Shown here in pieces: positions 11,025 to 21,600 of a stretch of DNA of 64,000 bases. The translations under genes were made by a program, and so were the position numbers. Origin of the DNA: Cinnamomum chago. Its lineage: Eukaryota; Streptophyta; Magnoliopsida; Laurales; Lauraceae. The notes beneath the pieces were generated by a model. It searched no databases. It saw only the letters and a program-made list of their open reading frames with translations, and was not told the origin of the DNA. The DNA lies in NCBI GenBank assembly GCA_038049695.1, contig CP142460.1:41710501-41774500 (forward strand), given 5' to 3'. How positions within the stretch are numbered: position 1 is the first letter of the stretch; each line of letters starts with the position of its first letter.

Positions 11025-13483
11025 ACATATTCCCCACCCGAATCAGATCGCAAGATTTTGATGCAGGTGGAAAATTGATTCTCAACATAAGCTAATTTTT
11101 TTTGAAAAACAGGGAAAACATCAGATTTGGAATGCAAAAAGTAAACCCATGTGAACCGACTATAATCATCAATAAAAGTCACAAAATATTTGTAATGAGC
11201 ATGAGAAAGAGCTGGAGCAATTCCCCATACATCGCTATGAACTAAATCAAAACACCGAGTGCTGAGTGAAGTGGAAAAAGGAAAAGGAAGAGTTTTGCTC
11301 TTTCCCATTTTACAAGTAGCACAATCAAAAGTCACACAAGAAGATAAGCCAATAGATTTATTCAATAATCCAGAATTTAACATAAGGGACAAAGTTTTGG
11401 AATTAGGATGTCCGAGTCTTTTATGCCACATTTGACAGTTATCTCTAATAGAAAAACAAAACACATTATTGGCAAAGCTAGACTGAGAAATATGAGAAAA
11501 ATCCAGCGGAAACAAGCGACCACACTTAGGTCCCCTCGCGATCTCCTTCCCGGTTATCTGGTCTTGCACAACACAACCAGAAGAAGAGAAAGAGATGTTA
11601 CAATTATTTTCAACAAGTTGCCCGACTGACAATAGGTTGGAAGTTAAAGTGGGACAAAGATAAACATTTTTCAATGGGAGGGGACCAAGGATATCTCCGA
11701 GAGCAGTAATACGAACATTACCTCCGTTAGCAGTTTGTATTTGAAGATTCCCATTGTATTTTGTCACATTGGATAGAGGGATGTGTGAAGACGTCATATG
11801 ATTAGAAGCCCCAGAATCAAGGAACCAAGTAGAAGAGGAGGGGGAGTTACCTGAGAGACCAAAGGCAGAGAGGGCATTGACAATCATTTGTTGAACTAAT
11901 TCAGGAGTGAGAGAGGAAGAGGTCCCAGGCTGTGAGGGTGCAGATGTAGGAGCAGCCATAACCGAAGAAGCCACATAAGCATGTGGAGTCTGATACTGTG
12001 GAGCTTGAGACTGTGGAGGCTGATACTGTGATGATGAACGTTGTGGGCGGCGGCGACATTCAGAGATGATATGTCTCGATTTTTTACAATAACTGCAGAC
12101 CTTCTGTTTACATTGAGTAGCAATGTGCCCGAATTTTTGACAACTGTAACATTGCGTTTTGCTCAAGTCTCGAGACAGAGACGGAGAAGCCTTAGTTGCC
12201 GAGAATGCGACTGAATAGGTCTTAGTCTTTTGAGACATATGGGCTGAGGTCGCAATGCGTTGTTCTTCGCGGAGGAGTTCATTCAAGCATACATTCAATG
12301 ACGGTAAAGGTGTCCGATTCATCAAGGCAGAGCGGACACTTTCATATTCAGTCCGTAACTTCATCAAAAATTGATCCCGCTGACTAGAGGCCTGAAGATC
12401 GCGAATGACGACCAAAACGTCGGCAGCCACATCTGCATACTTAATGCTATCGTATTCTGACCATAAGGTTCGGAATCCTGAATAGTAGTCTTGGATGGAC
12501 AATGTCCCTTGTGCATATTCAGCAATTGCGCATTCAAGATGAAATTGACGCGCGGAGTTATCTTGATGGTACACTTGCTTCAGATATCCCCACATGTCTT
12601 TAGAGGTGGGGTAAGGTTTGAGGTTCATTATCAGATGTGGTTCGACGGAACCCAGTATCCATGTTTTTATTTTTGCATCTTTAGTAAGTCAGGTGGATAT
12701 CTTTTTCTCATCTTTCGTGGGTTTAGGGTCAGATCCAGAAATATAGCCCCACAACTCCTTAGCCTCAAGGTAAATTTGGAACTGAAACGACCAGGCGGGG
12801 TAATTTTTTCCCGTGAATCGGATCAAAGAAACCTCAGATTTTTCCATCTTCACTCCTGATTGAAAAAAGAATCTACCAACAGTGAAGAGATGAAGTCTAT
12901 ATGCTGATAAAAAATTGTGCTGAGAATAGAAACCAAGATCCGAACAATCAGAGAGGAGAAGGATCAACACAGAACAAAAAAAACCAAAAAAAACCACCCA
13001 GGCGACCTGGATTTTTGCTGCTGGTCTTCTTTGTGGGCCCCACTGATGGATCTGGACAATGATCAGATCACTGATCTGAGGAAGCACAGTAATTTGGCTT
13101 CTACTGAAAAAAGAATGAACTAATTCCTCCACAGATCCAAGATTTTGGACGGTCTAGATGAAAACAGTTTAGGAAAACTGGAAAATCTCGAGAATGAGCA
13201 AATCACCAACCTGAAGGTGTTGAAAAAATCTGAAAAAATCTCTAATATTCTTAGGAGGACCAAGCAACCATGTCTGTAAAGATTGCTGAAGATGATGTGA
13301 TGATCGGAGGTGGGCCACCACTATGATGGAACTGTCGCAGAGTGTGAATGACGCTGGAATCCTTGAACAGATGCTTGGATCTGTTATTCTGCACGAGGGA
13401 GAGTTTTATTCCTCTCTATCCTACTGCCTTGATGCTTTGGAAGATAAGAAACTGGGTATTCTTGAAACCTTGGTCTGATACCA

Positions 13484-13774
13484 TGACAATTTGATGAACA
13501 TAGAACCTTGAAAGCAATGGTTTTGAATACAATACTGAGAATGTATTGTCGTGTCCTTTATTGGAGAGCATTCATCACTATATAAAGGTTTTACATGCCT
13601 CAATCAAGGCTTAAAGTTTAAGAAACTAGCTAATTACATCAATTGCTATTCTAAGTTAGGAAACTAGCTAATCAATAAAATATGTACAACAATATACCCA
13701 TTGACCCAATCAATCCCACGTGAGATATATGTGACAGCAGTGAATCTTCTCATGGGCCGTAGGCCTGATTAACA
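13484..13774 (-). repeat. 5' LTR of the outer copia
   Basis: It is 291 bp and almost identical to the LTR at 2887. The primer-binding site abuts its inner edge at 13474-13483. TTATT follows directly at 13775. Confidence 0.93.
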
Positions 13775-14038
13775 TTATTGTGTATCTCTCCTTTGGAGAT
13801 CGACCCTCAATTTATAGGTATATACATGCCTTTCATCAAGGTCCTAAGATAGGAAAGCAACTAATTACATCAATTAGGGTTCGAAGTTAGGAAGGAAACT
13901 ATTTACATCAATTAGTATATCTAAGTTAGGAAAGCAACCAAAGAAAGAAATATGTGCAATGGTCTAATATTGACCCAACTTAAATCCACGTGAGATAGAT
14001 GGGCCCATAGATGGGCCTTGGGCTTGTTTAACACACGC

Positions 14039-16100
14039 AGCTAGTTGTTGAGGAGTCTGTGTGACCTCAATCTCTCTGAGGCAATGACATCGGTGTCATC
14101 ACCTCCAACGTCAAGTGTAGCATCATTAGACACACTGGTCAAGTAAGATAAGCAAATATAAATGACATGAACATGTAACATCGAATGTGTATAAAGAGAG
14201 AGAGATTATGAGATGTCCAATAAAAGTAATCTAGGCATGATTATACGTGAATAAGCTATATTCTCTCAAATTGACCACCAAGCACGACCTAAATGAGAGC
14301 ATGAACATGATGGTACCACTAGGAGGCATAGGGCCTACAAAACTCCATCGTGGACCTGGAGCATTGATAAGCTCCCACGACATAACCTAGACTGCAGCTA
14401 GTCCATAATAAATTACGAAATCCGCACTCAGCCGAGTCCGACTATGATAGGATCGAAGTTGAGTGGTGTCGAAACAAGGAATGATGTGTACATAATATAG
14501 AACATGAAATGTGAGCATAAACATAAGCATGAACATGAACATAAGGGGCATCCTAACATAACATACATGTGTGGGCATAATGAACATAAGGAGATACATT
14601 AAGCGTAGTGCATATCAGGAGACATAATAAAAAATGTAACAAACATGAGAGCATGAGGCGAGTCATGCGAATACCTGGAAATGTAGGACAAATGCATGCA
14701 TAATAGATTAAATAATGAGTCATGAATGAATTACAATCCAATCCTAGGGTTTGGAATCCCCGTTGGCATCACTATCCAACTCTGTGTAGCCCTAGGGCTT
14801 CCGATGTCTTCAGGCTACTTAAACCCTGGCATTACTTAAGTTCATGGACATCAATTGCATTAGGCCAACACCTTTGGCTTAGTATACACGATTACCGAGT
14901 TCCATGGATCCTTGTGGGTGTACACATAGGTCTTCAGATCCATCAGGCCTTGTTTAGGGTCCAACGGGTTCCATCACTAAGGTCCAAGACTAGGTCCAAA
15001 ATCCACCTAAAAATCCTAGGTTCCGCCGTTGCTCCACATTCAGCTCATGGTCGCTCCATGGTCGTCTCACGGTCGACCGTGTGGTCTTCATGGTTAGCCG
15101 TCGATTAACCGCAGTGCAAATTCATGGAAAATGTTAGGTTCTGGATAGGTACTAGATAGGTAACCGTAGGACTCATTTGGTTTCTTTAATGACTTCACAG
15201 TTGGCTCATGGTTAACCGTGGAGGGTTTGAAAGTTAGCCGTGGGCTAACCGCAATGCAAAATCCCGAAAATGTCAACTTCTTGAAAGCTGACCGCGGGTG
15301 TCTGCCCTGGCTCAGCGGTTGACCGTGAAAGGTTCCACGGTCGACCATGGGCTTTAGAATTTGAATTTCTCGAACCTGAAACTGATCTGTTTCAAGGGGA
15401 TTGTCTTCTCATTTCATTTCTAGCTTCAGGCACCTGTCTTACAAGTGAAATTGGAGCCTTCACAAGCTCATTTAAACTACCCATTCATATACATTTGGAG
15501 ATTCTCATTTCATCCAAGAAAACAATCCAGAAACCATACATTGAGCTTAAAAAGGGGAAAATCTAACATGTGTATCATGTTTGAAATCATCAAATAAACA
15601 TGGATGCATGCGTTTATAGTGGTTTAACTTGCCTTTCTTGATGTTTAACTAAAATCCAACAATCCAAGCTAATCCTAGCTCAAACAACGCTCTCAAGACA
15701 ACCCCGAAATGTAAAACTCCCTGAAGCATCCTACAATGGTGGATGCGTAAAATGGAAGAGAATGAGCTTGCATGCAATGTTTTGGAGCTTATCCAACTGA
15801 TTCCAAGCAATGGAAAAAGGGTTTGAGTGAGAAAAGCTTACCAAGAGAATAATGGAGATGAAATAAAAGAAAGAAGAGCTTGAAGAAAACAATGTGGAGG
15901 AAGAAGATGAAGCTAGGCTTGAGAAATTCCACAAGCAAGACTCCAAGCACTGATTGGAAGCAAGGAAATTGAGCCAAAGGGATGAGGGTAAGAGCTCCAG
16001 CAATAAGGGAATGGAAGAAGTGAGGGTTGAATGTGTCTGGGCTGGTTTTAGTGAAATTTTCAGGAAACTGCAAGCAAGTCCAGGTTCTTAATAAAAATGT
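14039..16100 (-). other. Non-coding stretch, likely a decayed long LTR
   Basis: No gene is supported. The region resembles the long LTR at 21601-23955 in make-up: GGTCGACC-type motifs (15070 and 15340, plus degenerate ones), then purine-rich text (AGAAGATGAAG near 15905). The matching end may be at 18478 (GGATCGGGATCTTTCA), analogous to the end of the Tekay-like LTR at 23955. A LINE interrupts it at about 16.1 kb. No duplication pair was found. Confidence 0.35.
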
Positions 16101-17745
16101 CATTCTAAGGTGGAGGATCAGAAGATGGTTCAGTTTGCCGAAATTCTGGGGTGTAGAGTGGGATCCTTCCCAACTACCTACCTAGGTCTTCCTTTATGTC
16201 TGCGAACAGCTGATAAATCTCTATGGTGCCTGGTGGTGGAAAGAATAGAAAAGAGGCTGACAGCTTGGAAAGCGAGTTACTTAACGATTGGAAGTCGGGT
16301 AACTCTCATAAAGTCAGTTCTGTGTAGCCTTCCAATTTACTATATGTCCATGTTTAAATGTCCAATCTCAGTGGCCAACCAAATAGAAAAATTGCAGCGA
16401 GATTTCCTTTGGAATGGTAGAAGTATGGAAAATAAGTTCCATCTGGTGGATTGGAAATTGGTCTGTAAATCTGAAATTGAAGGGGGATTAGGGCTTCGGC
16501 CAGTAACGTTGATGAACCAAGCTTTGTTGGGTAAATGGCTCTGGCAAGTGGCGATTAGGGAATGAGACAAGAAGGCCTATTGAGGCAATTGGTTCTCACA
16601 AAATATGGTATAATAAGAGAGGGATGGGAGATTAAAGAAATGAATTATAAAGCATTAGCTATTTGGAAGGGGATTACCTGTATTAATGCGAGTTTCATGA
16701 AGTACATCGGGTATAGAGTAGGATCGGGAGAGAAGATTCAATTCTGGCTTGATGTTTGGGAGGGGAGCACTCCATTGGCAGATCAGTATCCAGATTTGTT
16801 TCGACGTTCCCTGGATACGGGGGCGAAAATTCAAAATTACTTTGAGAGGCAAGGTCCAGGTAATTTGGGGACCGACTTTTAGGAGAAATCTGCAGGAGAA
16901 CGAGAAAAACCATTTAGCATCCCTATTGAATTTTTTAATTGGCATATTCATTCCGGAGAATGGGGAAGATGCCAGATTATGGAGTGCCTCTAAAAATGGA
17001 ACCTTATTAACATCCTCCTTTTTCTTAGAGATTTCCAGACGGGAGACAACAAGGAAATCCACAGCATCCATTTGAAAATTAAAGGCCCCGCCTAGAGTTG
17101 TCGTTTTTGGATGATTAGCCATTTAGAAGAAAATTCTAACCATGGATAAGCTGAGACGAAGGGGGAAGATCTTGGTGAAAGCATGTCCCATGTGCTTGGA
17201 GGAGGAAGAGATGGTAGATCACCTTCCTTTGAACTGCAAGGTTACTAAAATGGTTTGGAACTTGGTCCTTGGATGGTTTTCATGTCACTGGGCACTTCCT
17301 AGGTCTATCCAAGATTACTTCTCGTCTTGGAAGTCCCCTATTAGTCACCCCAGAGGCAAGGAGATATGGAATGTAGCCTTCCTTGCGGTTATTTGAACCC
17401 TTTGGAAGGAAAGGAATGCTAGGTGTTTTGAAGGGGTGGAGAAAAGCTGTGAGTTCTTGTGTGATAGGGTTAAATTATATTTTGCAAGCTGGGTATTGAT
17501 CAATCCCAAATTCCAAGATCTTGCTGTTGGTCAAATCATGTTTAATTGGAAAAAAGCTGCGGGGCTATCTATGGAGTTGTAAAGTCTGTCTTTATTCTGT
17601 TTTCTTGTAGTGGAGGCTTTCTTGTATTCTTGTTTTCATGTTCGTCCTTTGGTGGTCAGCTTGTCAGTATAGTCCTCTTGTACTGCTTGCTTTTCTTTTA
17701 ATGAAAATAGCCATTCAAAAAAAAAATAAAAAAAAGAAAGAAAAA
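16101..17745 (+). mobile_element. 5'-truncated L1-type LINE, 3' end of the reverse transcriptase ORF
   Basis: Positions 16110-16565 encode the region following the reverse transcriptase core in plant L1 elements (YLGLPL near residue 25, RLTAWKASYLTIGSRVTLIK). Positions 16562-16880 continue with IWKGITCINASFMKYIGYRV and FWLDVWEG. Positions 17140-17400 hold the zf-RVT domain (CPMCLEEEEMVDHLPLNC) followed by FLAVI and LWKERNARCFE. A frameshift near 16850 and stops near 16564, 17073 and 17396 break the frame. The element ends in an A-rich tail at 17718-17745. ORF1, the endonuclease and most of the polymerase are absent, the usual result of abortive target-primed reverse transcription. No target duplication could be identified. 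Confidence 0.85.
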
Positions 17746-18581
17746 GATCTTGGGGCTGAAAATGGGTCAAGATTAGCTCAAATGGGTGGGTCAAAACTGT
17801 AATGGGCTCGGTTTGAGTTTGCTGAACCGACCCAAACTCAAACCGAGCCCATTATCTTTACAAAAACATGGAAATCGTTTGTCACAAAATGCTCTACCCA
17901 ATGCACTCAAATTCGCATCAAAACGGAAATCGCACACAACACTTCCCGAATACCCAAATTACAAAAGATCCTCAAACTCCCTAGTCAAGGTCAAAACATA
18001 ACTAAACTACTGAACCACTAGCATTAACATACAAAACATTACATTAAGAATCTACTCATCATTAATTAGACACTAAACACTATTAAGAAGGGTCGGGGTC
18101 TTACAGAAAGGAAGAAGAAGGAGCTGAATGAGTGAGGGCATCCTTATATAGACTTCACTTAGGCAGAATTACAAAACTGCCATTCCCCTAAAAAGCAACT
18201 TAAACGGTCAATTGAGATTTCTTGGGTTCTATTGTCATCGAAAGTCCATAATTCTCAATGAAAGTTCCATGAAATAAATTCCTCTACTCAACAAGCGCAA
18301 TATTGACGTAGTTCTAAAATTACGGTAAACCCCTCAAACATCCCTGAAATAACAAAAAAGGTACTTCGGAGCACTAAACAGGTCTAAAAACACCCAGCCT
18401 CCTGTTAAACCCTTAATCTAACACTTAAATCTAATTAATCACCATATAAATAAGATTAATTAGGATCGGGATCTTTCAATTCTTGTTTGCACTAATGCCA
18501 GTATACTTTAGTACTTTTGTCGATCGTTAACTAAGAGTAACTGTGTTCATCCATCTTACATTGCAAACTCTGTGCAATCAG
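17746..18581. other. Non-coding stretch, LTR-like remnant then intron sequence
   Basis: No gene is seen. Text around 18095-18478 (GGGTCGGGGTCTTACA, then GGATCGGGATCTTTCA) looks like the U3 side of a minus-strand long LTR and may belong with 14039-16100. From about 18479 the sequence is ordinary T-rich intron leading to the exon acceptor at 18580-18581. Confidence 0.35.
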
Positions 18582-18685
18582 GGTATCCATCCTTCAATAA
18601 GAGGTGAAGTTTGGGAGTTTCTGCTTGGTTGCTTTGATCCAAAAAGCTTGTTTGAAGAGCGGGATTGCCTAAGACAACGTCGAAG
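18582..18685 (+). CDS. TBC-domain Rab GTPase-activating protein, exon (start of TBC domain)
   Basis: This 104-nt exon follows a TGCAATCAG acceptor and ends at a GTAATTG donor. It encodes GIHPSIRGEVWEFLLGCFDP and continues KSLFEERDCLRQRR, the opening of the TBC domain in plant Gyp1-type Rab GAPs (G-x-x-P-x-x-R-x-x-x-W-x-x-L-L-G). Such proteins speed GTP hydrolysis by Rab GTPases on endomembranes. It ends two bases into an Arg codon, which the G at 24589 completes, so the exons join in phase. The upstream exon or exons are not visible in the window; everything left of this point is transposon-derived or unassigned. No defect is seen in this exon. The family call is firm; the particular gene is not identified. 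Confidence 0.88.
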
Positions 18686-20165
18686 GTAATTGCTTTTCCA
18701 CTTTGCGTGACCTTTTATAGGGATTTACCCTTAGTTGAAGTGTTATATACATGCCTTAGTGGTTTTTTGATTTTCAGATATGGCATTATTCATTTGTTTC
18801 ATTCTTGTGTTTTACTTTGAAGTAATTTATTGCTCATGCATGTGTAGAGATACCTAAAACAAAATAAAATATAGCTTACAGTAAATCCTATTAAGTGGAG
18901 GGGACCCTTCCAACTTTATTGGGTTTGTGCTACAGGTACTAATATGAGCAGTTGCATCTTTTTAATTGTTTTTCTACCTTTGTATCCTGAAGATGCTCAA
19001 CTTGATATTAGTGAGTGGTGTCTCATGATTTTTTTTCCAATATATGGTCTATTTAAGATTGAAGACAATTCATTTCATTTCTAACCAAATCATGGGCTAT
19101 GCATAATAAGCTACACATATCTTGTGAAGCAAGCAATCTAAATATCTAGTGCTGCTGTGTGCTATTGATGCTTTGTGCCTTGACTCAGAGCATATGCCTT
19201 TTAGTATCAAAATGACATATCTTGTTCTTGTGAAATTCTCTAATAGGAATTTATCTGGGGATTTTTAAATTTAGCTAGCTTTTTTAGGATATATTTTTCT
19301 AAAGTCTGGAGGTAAATAAGAGTTTCCTTTAATGATTATTTAAATGATAAATTTTATGAGATAAAAAAATATAAACGGATTAGATTGCTGATATATCATG
19401 GGATGAGATGCATTGCTTCATATGGCAAAAGATTTTTGGGCCTTTATGTGCTATACATGGCACATTTTTCTAAGATAATCTAACTTATCGATCCTGTGCA
19501 CTTCCACTTTCCTGCTATGGATCACAAAAATCAAGAGGTGCACAATGTAAATGATCTTTCTGCGGAATATTGTTTAAAAAAAAATCCCATATCTAGGAAG
19601 CATTATCTCTTCTGATTTATTGTAATCTAGGTAACTGTAGATTTCCTTTACAATTGTCGATATACTTGTAATGTCCTTTTGAGTAATCTCACATATGGGC
19701 AATGTTGAATTTCACCATGCAAGAGAATATTATAAATCGTAATCCTCCAATGGAGAGATTCAAAACTTTCATTCAATTCTCTCAAATCTCTCAGCCCTTC
19801 TTGTTATGGTATTGGGCTTTCTCTAACTATTTGTCAGAGCTCTTTCTTCTTCTTCTAAATTTTTTGATCCAATTCATTGGATATTTCTTTCGCTTAGAGA
19901 CCTGCAATTTATTCCATTAGTCTAGTGTCTCTTTGCAAATGACCATCTTTGTAGGCTTCTCCATTGTTTCTATTCTGGATTCCCCATATACTTGTTGACT
20001 ACATAAATCACTCTATGGACTTAAACGAGCTTCTAGAGCTTTGTTCACAAAGCTTCTTTCCAGTATTCTCCAAGTTGATATATTATGAAGATTGTTAGTG
20101 GGATTACCCTATTACTTCTCCATATTGGATATCTTCGAAAATGACTCTTAAGGGCATCTCTTGCT
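18686..20165. other. Intron sequence of the TBC gene, nothing recognised
   Basis: T-rich, AT-rich sequence without a supported gene or repeat. It ends where the gag remnant begins at about 20170. Confidence 0.5.
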
Positions 20166-20172
20166 GTCTAGG

Positions 20173-21399
20173 CTATTGTCTCTGCCATGGATGCTGCTGA
20201 CCCTGACGTTGAGGCTGCTGTTGCCTAGGAGGAGCTGGCAAGGCTAATCGTTGCTGAGGAGCAGGAAGTGCTGCTTGACCCTGAGCAGGATGCTGATATG
20301 GAGCTCTGTCATCTCTCCTAGCTCTCGGACAATGTGTCATTCTGTATTCCAAAGAACCACAGACTAAGCAAGCTCCGGTGGTCTTCCAGCATAACTCAGT
20401 CCCGTGAGGTTTACCACAAGTGTCACAGACTGGTCTGTTCTCTCTCCTCTCATTCCTATCATTTCTAGGAATGAATCTTTGTATCTGCCTCTTGTGCCTG
20501 GACTGTCCTCCTTTCTTAAACCATGAATCACCACTTCTCTTGGTGTTCACAGCCTCTGCTTCTTTTTCTGCTTCTTTTTCTCTCTGAATTTCCTCCGTAG
20601 TATATGCCCTATCAACGGCATCATCAAACGTCGTAGGCTTTTGCCCAGCCAACACGACCGTCTTGTACTCGGGATTCAGCCCAAGGAGGAATCTCTTAAC
20701 CTTCTTCGCTTCAGTATCTATCAATTCGATAGCATACTTAGATAGCTGTAAAAAGGTATGAACATAGACAGCCACGGTTAGTTGACCTTGCTTCAAGTTC
20801 AAGAATTCTGATTCCTTTTGCTGCTGTACATGCTCTGGGACGAACTTCCTCTGAAACTGTTGCTTGAAAATTTCCCAAATACCCTCTGCTGGCATGACCT
20901 TGAAGGCATCCCGAACACTCTTTCACCACACTTTTGCTGCCCCTCTAAACATAGTAGAGATGAGCAACACTCTCTGCTTGTGAGTGTAGACAACTGTTTC
21001 AAACACATCGTCAATGTGTTCCAACCACTCGTCTGCCTTCATCACATCTTCATCTCCATGGAATTCGGTGGCTCCTCTCTTACGGAACCGCTCAAAGATG
21101 ACATGAGGGTCCTTATTCTTATGCTGTAATACCACTTGCGTCTCAACATGGTGCTGTTGTTGGACTGGTATTACTGGTGGAGCCTGTATCTGAGCCTGTA
21201 ACTGGCTCTGTACTTGCAACATAGCAGCCATTTGGGCTTGCATACCCAATTGAGCTTCATGGCTCTTCGCAATCTGCTCATTGCTTCTGGCTAACTGTAC
21301 CAGAATGGCAGTAAATCGAGCATCCGCATCATATGGAGGAGGGGAAGGTGGAATAACCTCTACGAAGTCATCATGTCCAGATCCCGATCCTGATGCCAT
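20173..21399 (-). pseudogene. gag remnant of the Tekay/Del-like element
   Basis: The start at 21399 reads MASGSGSGHDDFVEVIPP. It is followed by a Gln-rich coiled segment (QAQMAAMLQVQSQLQAQIQA), the gag core (FRKRGATEFHGDEDVMKADE and later EIFKQQFQRKFVPEHVQQQK), and a Cys/His cluster (CDTCGKPHGTELCW, CLVCGSLEYRMTHC) that takes the zinc-knuckle place. Gag packages the element's RNA. It is broken, with about one break visible, and ends in a Gln/Pro-rich tail at the truncation. Confidence 0.8.
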
Positions 21400-21600
21400 A
21401 CTGTAAACAATACGGAAGGTAAGATTACATCTATACACTTCCATCATAGTTATATCACACCTAGTGCAAGCGGTAAACGCAAATCCATAGTTGGATTTGT
21501 TCGAAACGCAACATTCCTCACTTCGTTCCTAGTCTCACAAAGTCTTTTTAATTTCCTTAACTTAGTCCTTTAACCAAGCTCTGATACCATACAATAAGTA

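Larger units (their letters stand above)
3185..12847 (-). pseudogene. gag-pol remnant of the outer copia (interrupted by the nested copia)
   Basis: Read on the minus strand, gag begins at 12847 (MEKSEVSLIRFTGKNYPAWS). Zinc-knuckle motifs of the CxxCxxxGHxxxxC type lie at 12050-12150. The protease motif WFLDSGASNHM is near 11800, the pre-integrase motif MWHKRLGHPNS near 11400, and the integrase start HSDVWGIAP near 11240. Beyond the nested element come the integrase end (CPYTPQQNGV near 5380), reverse transcriptase (MDVKNAFLHGDL near 4390 and YVDDI near 4140), and RNase H (SDADWASCPDTRRSTTGW near 3640). The products would make virus-like particles and copy and insert the element. It is a fossil with a few breaks besides the insertion. 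Confidence 0.9.
2887..13774 (-). mobile_element. Ty1/copia LTR retrotransposon, minus strand, carrying a second copia
   Basis: The element is bounded by 291-bp LTRs (2887-3177 and 13484-13774) and by the 5-bp duplication TTATT (2882-2886 and 13775-13779). The primer-binding site next to the right LTR reads TGGTATCAGA on the minus strand (13474-13483), complementary to initiator Met tRNA. Domain order on the minus strand is gag, zinc knuckle, protease, integrase, reverse transcriptase and RNase H, the copia order. A plus-strand copia (5451-11024) sits in the integrase region. The two LTRs differ at two positions by eye, so the insertion is young, about 0.3 million years at 1.3e-8 substitutions per site per year. 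It is broken by the insertion plus a few further breaks. Confidence 0.93.
2831..14033 (-). repeat. Solo copia-type LTR, split by the copia inserted in it
   Basis: The LTR consists of 2831-2886 plus 13780-14033 (about 310 bp in all), interrupted by the minus-strand copia. It is flanked by CACGC on both sides (2826-2830 and 14034-14038). Its minus-strand start TGTTAAACAAGC and its inner text (ACATGCC, AATTACATCAATTAG, CCACGTGAGATA) parallel the LTR of the inserted copia, so it is a relative. Its other terminus reads ATTGTTA where the relative has ATTGTCA. No internal domain is present, so it is a solo LTR left by LTR-LTR recombination. Confidence 0.75.

Noticed and set aside
21577-21588. GCTCTGATACCA as part of a tRNA gene
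   Set aside because: It is the reverse complement of a retrotransposon primer-binding site; no cloverleaf or internal promoter boxes surround it. The same applies at 13474, 32450 and 55440.
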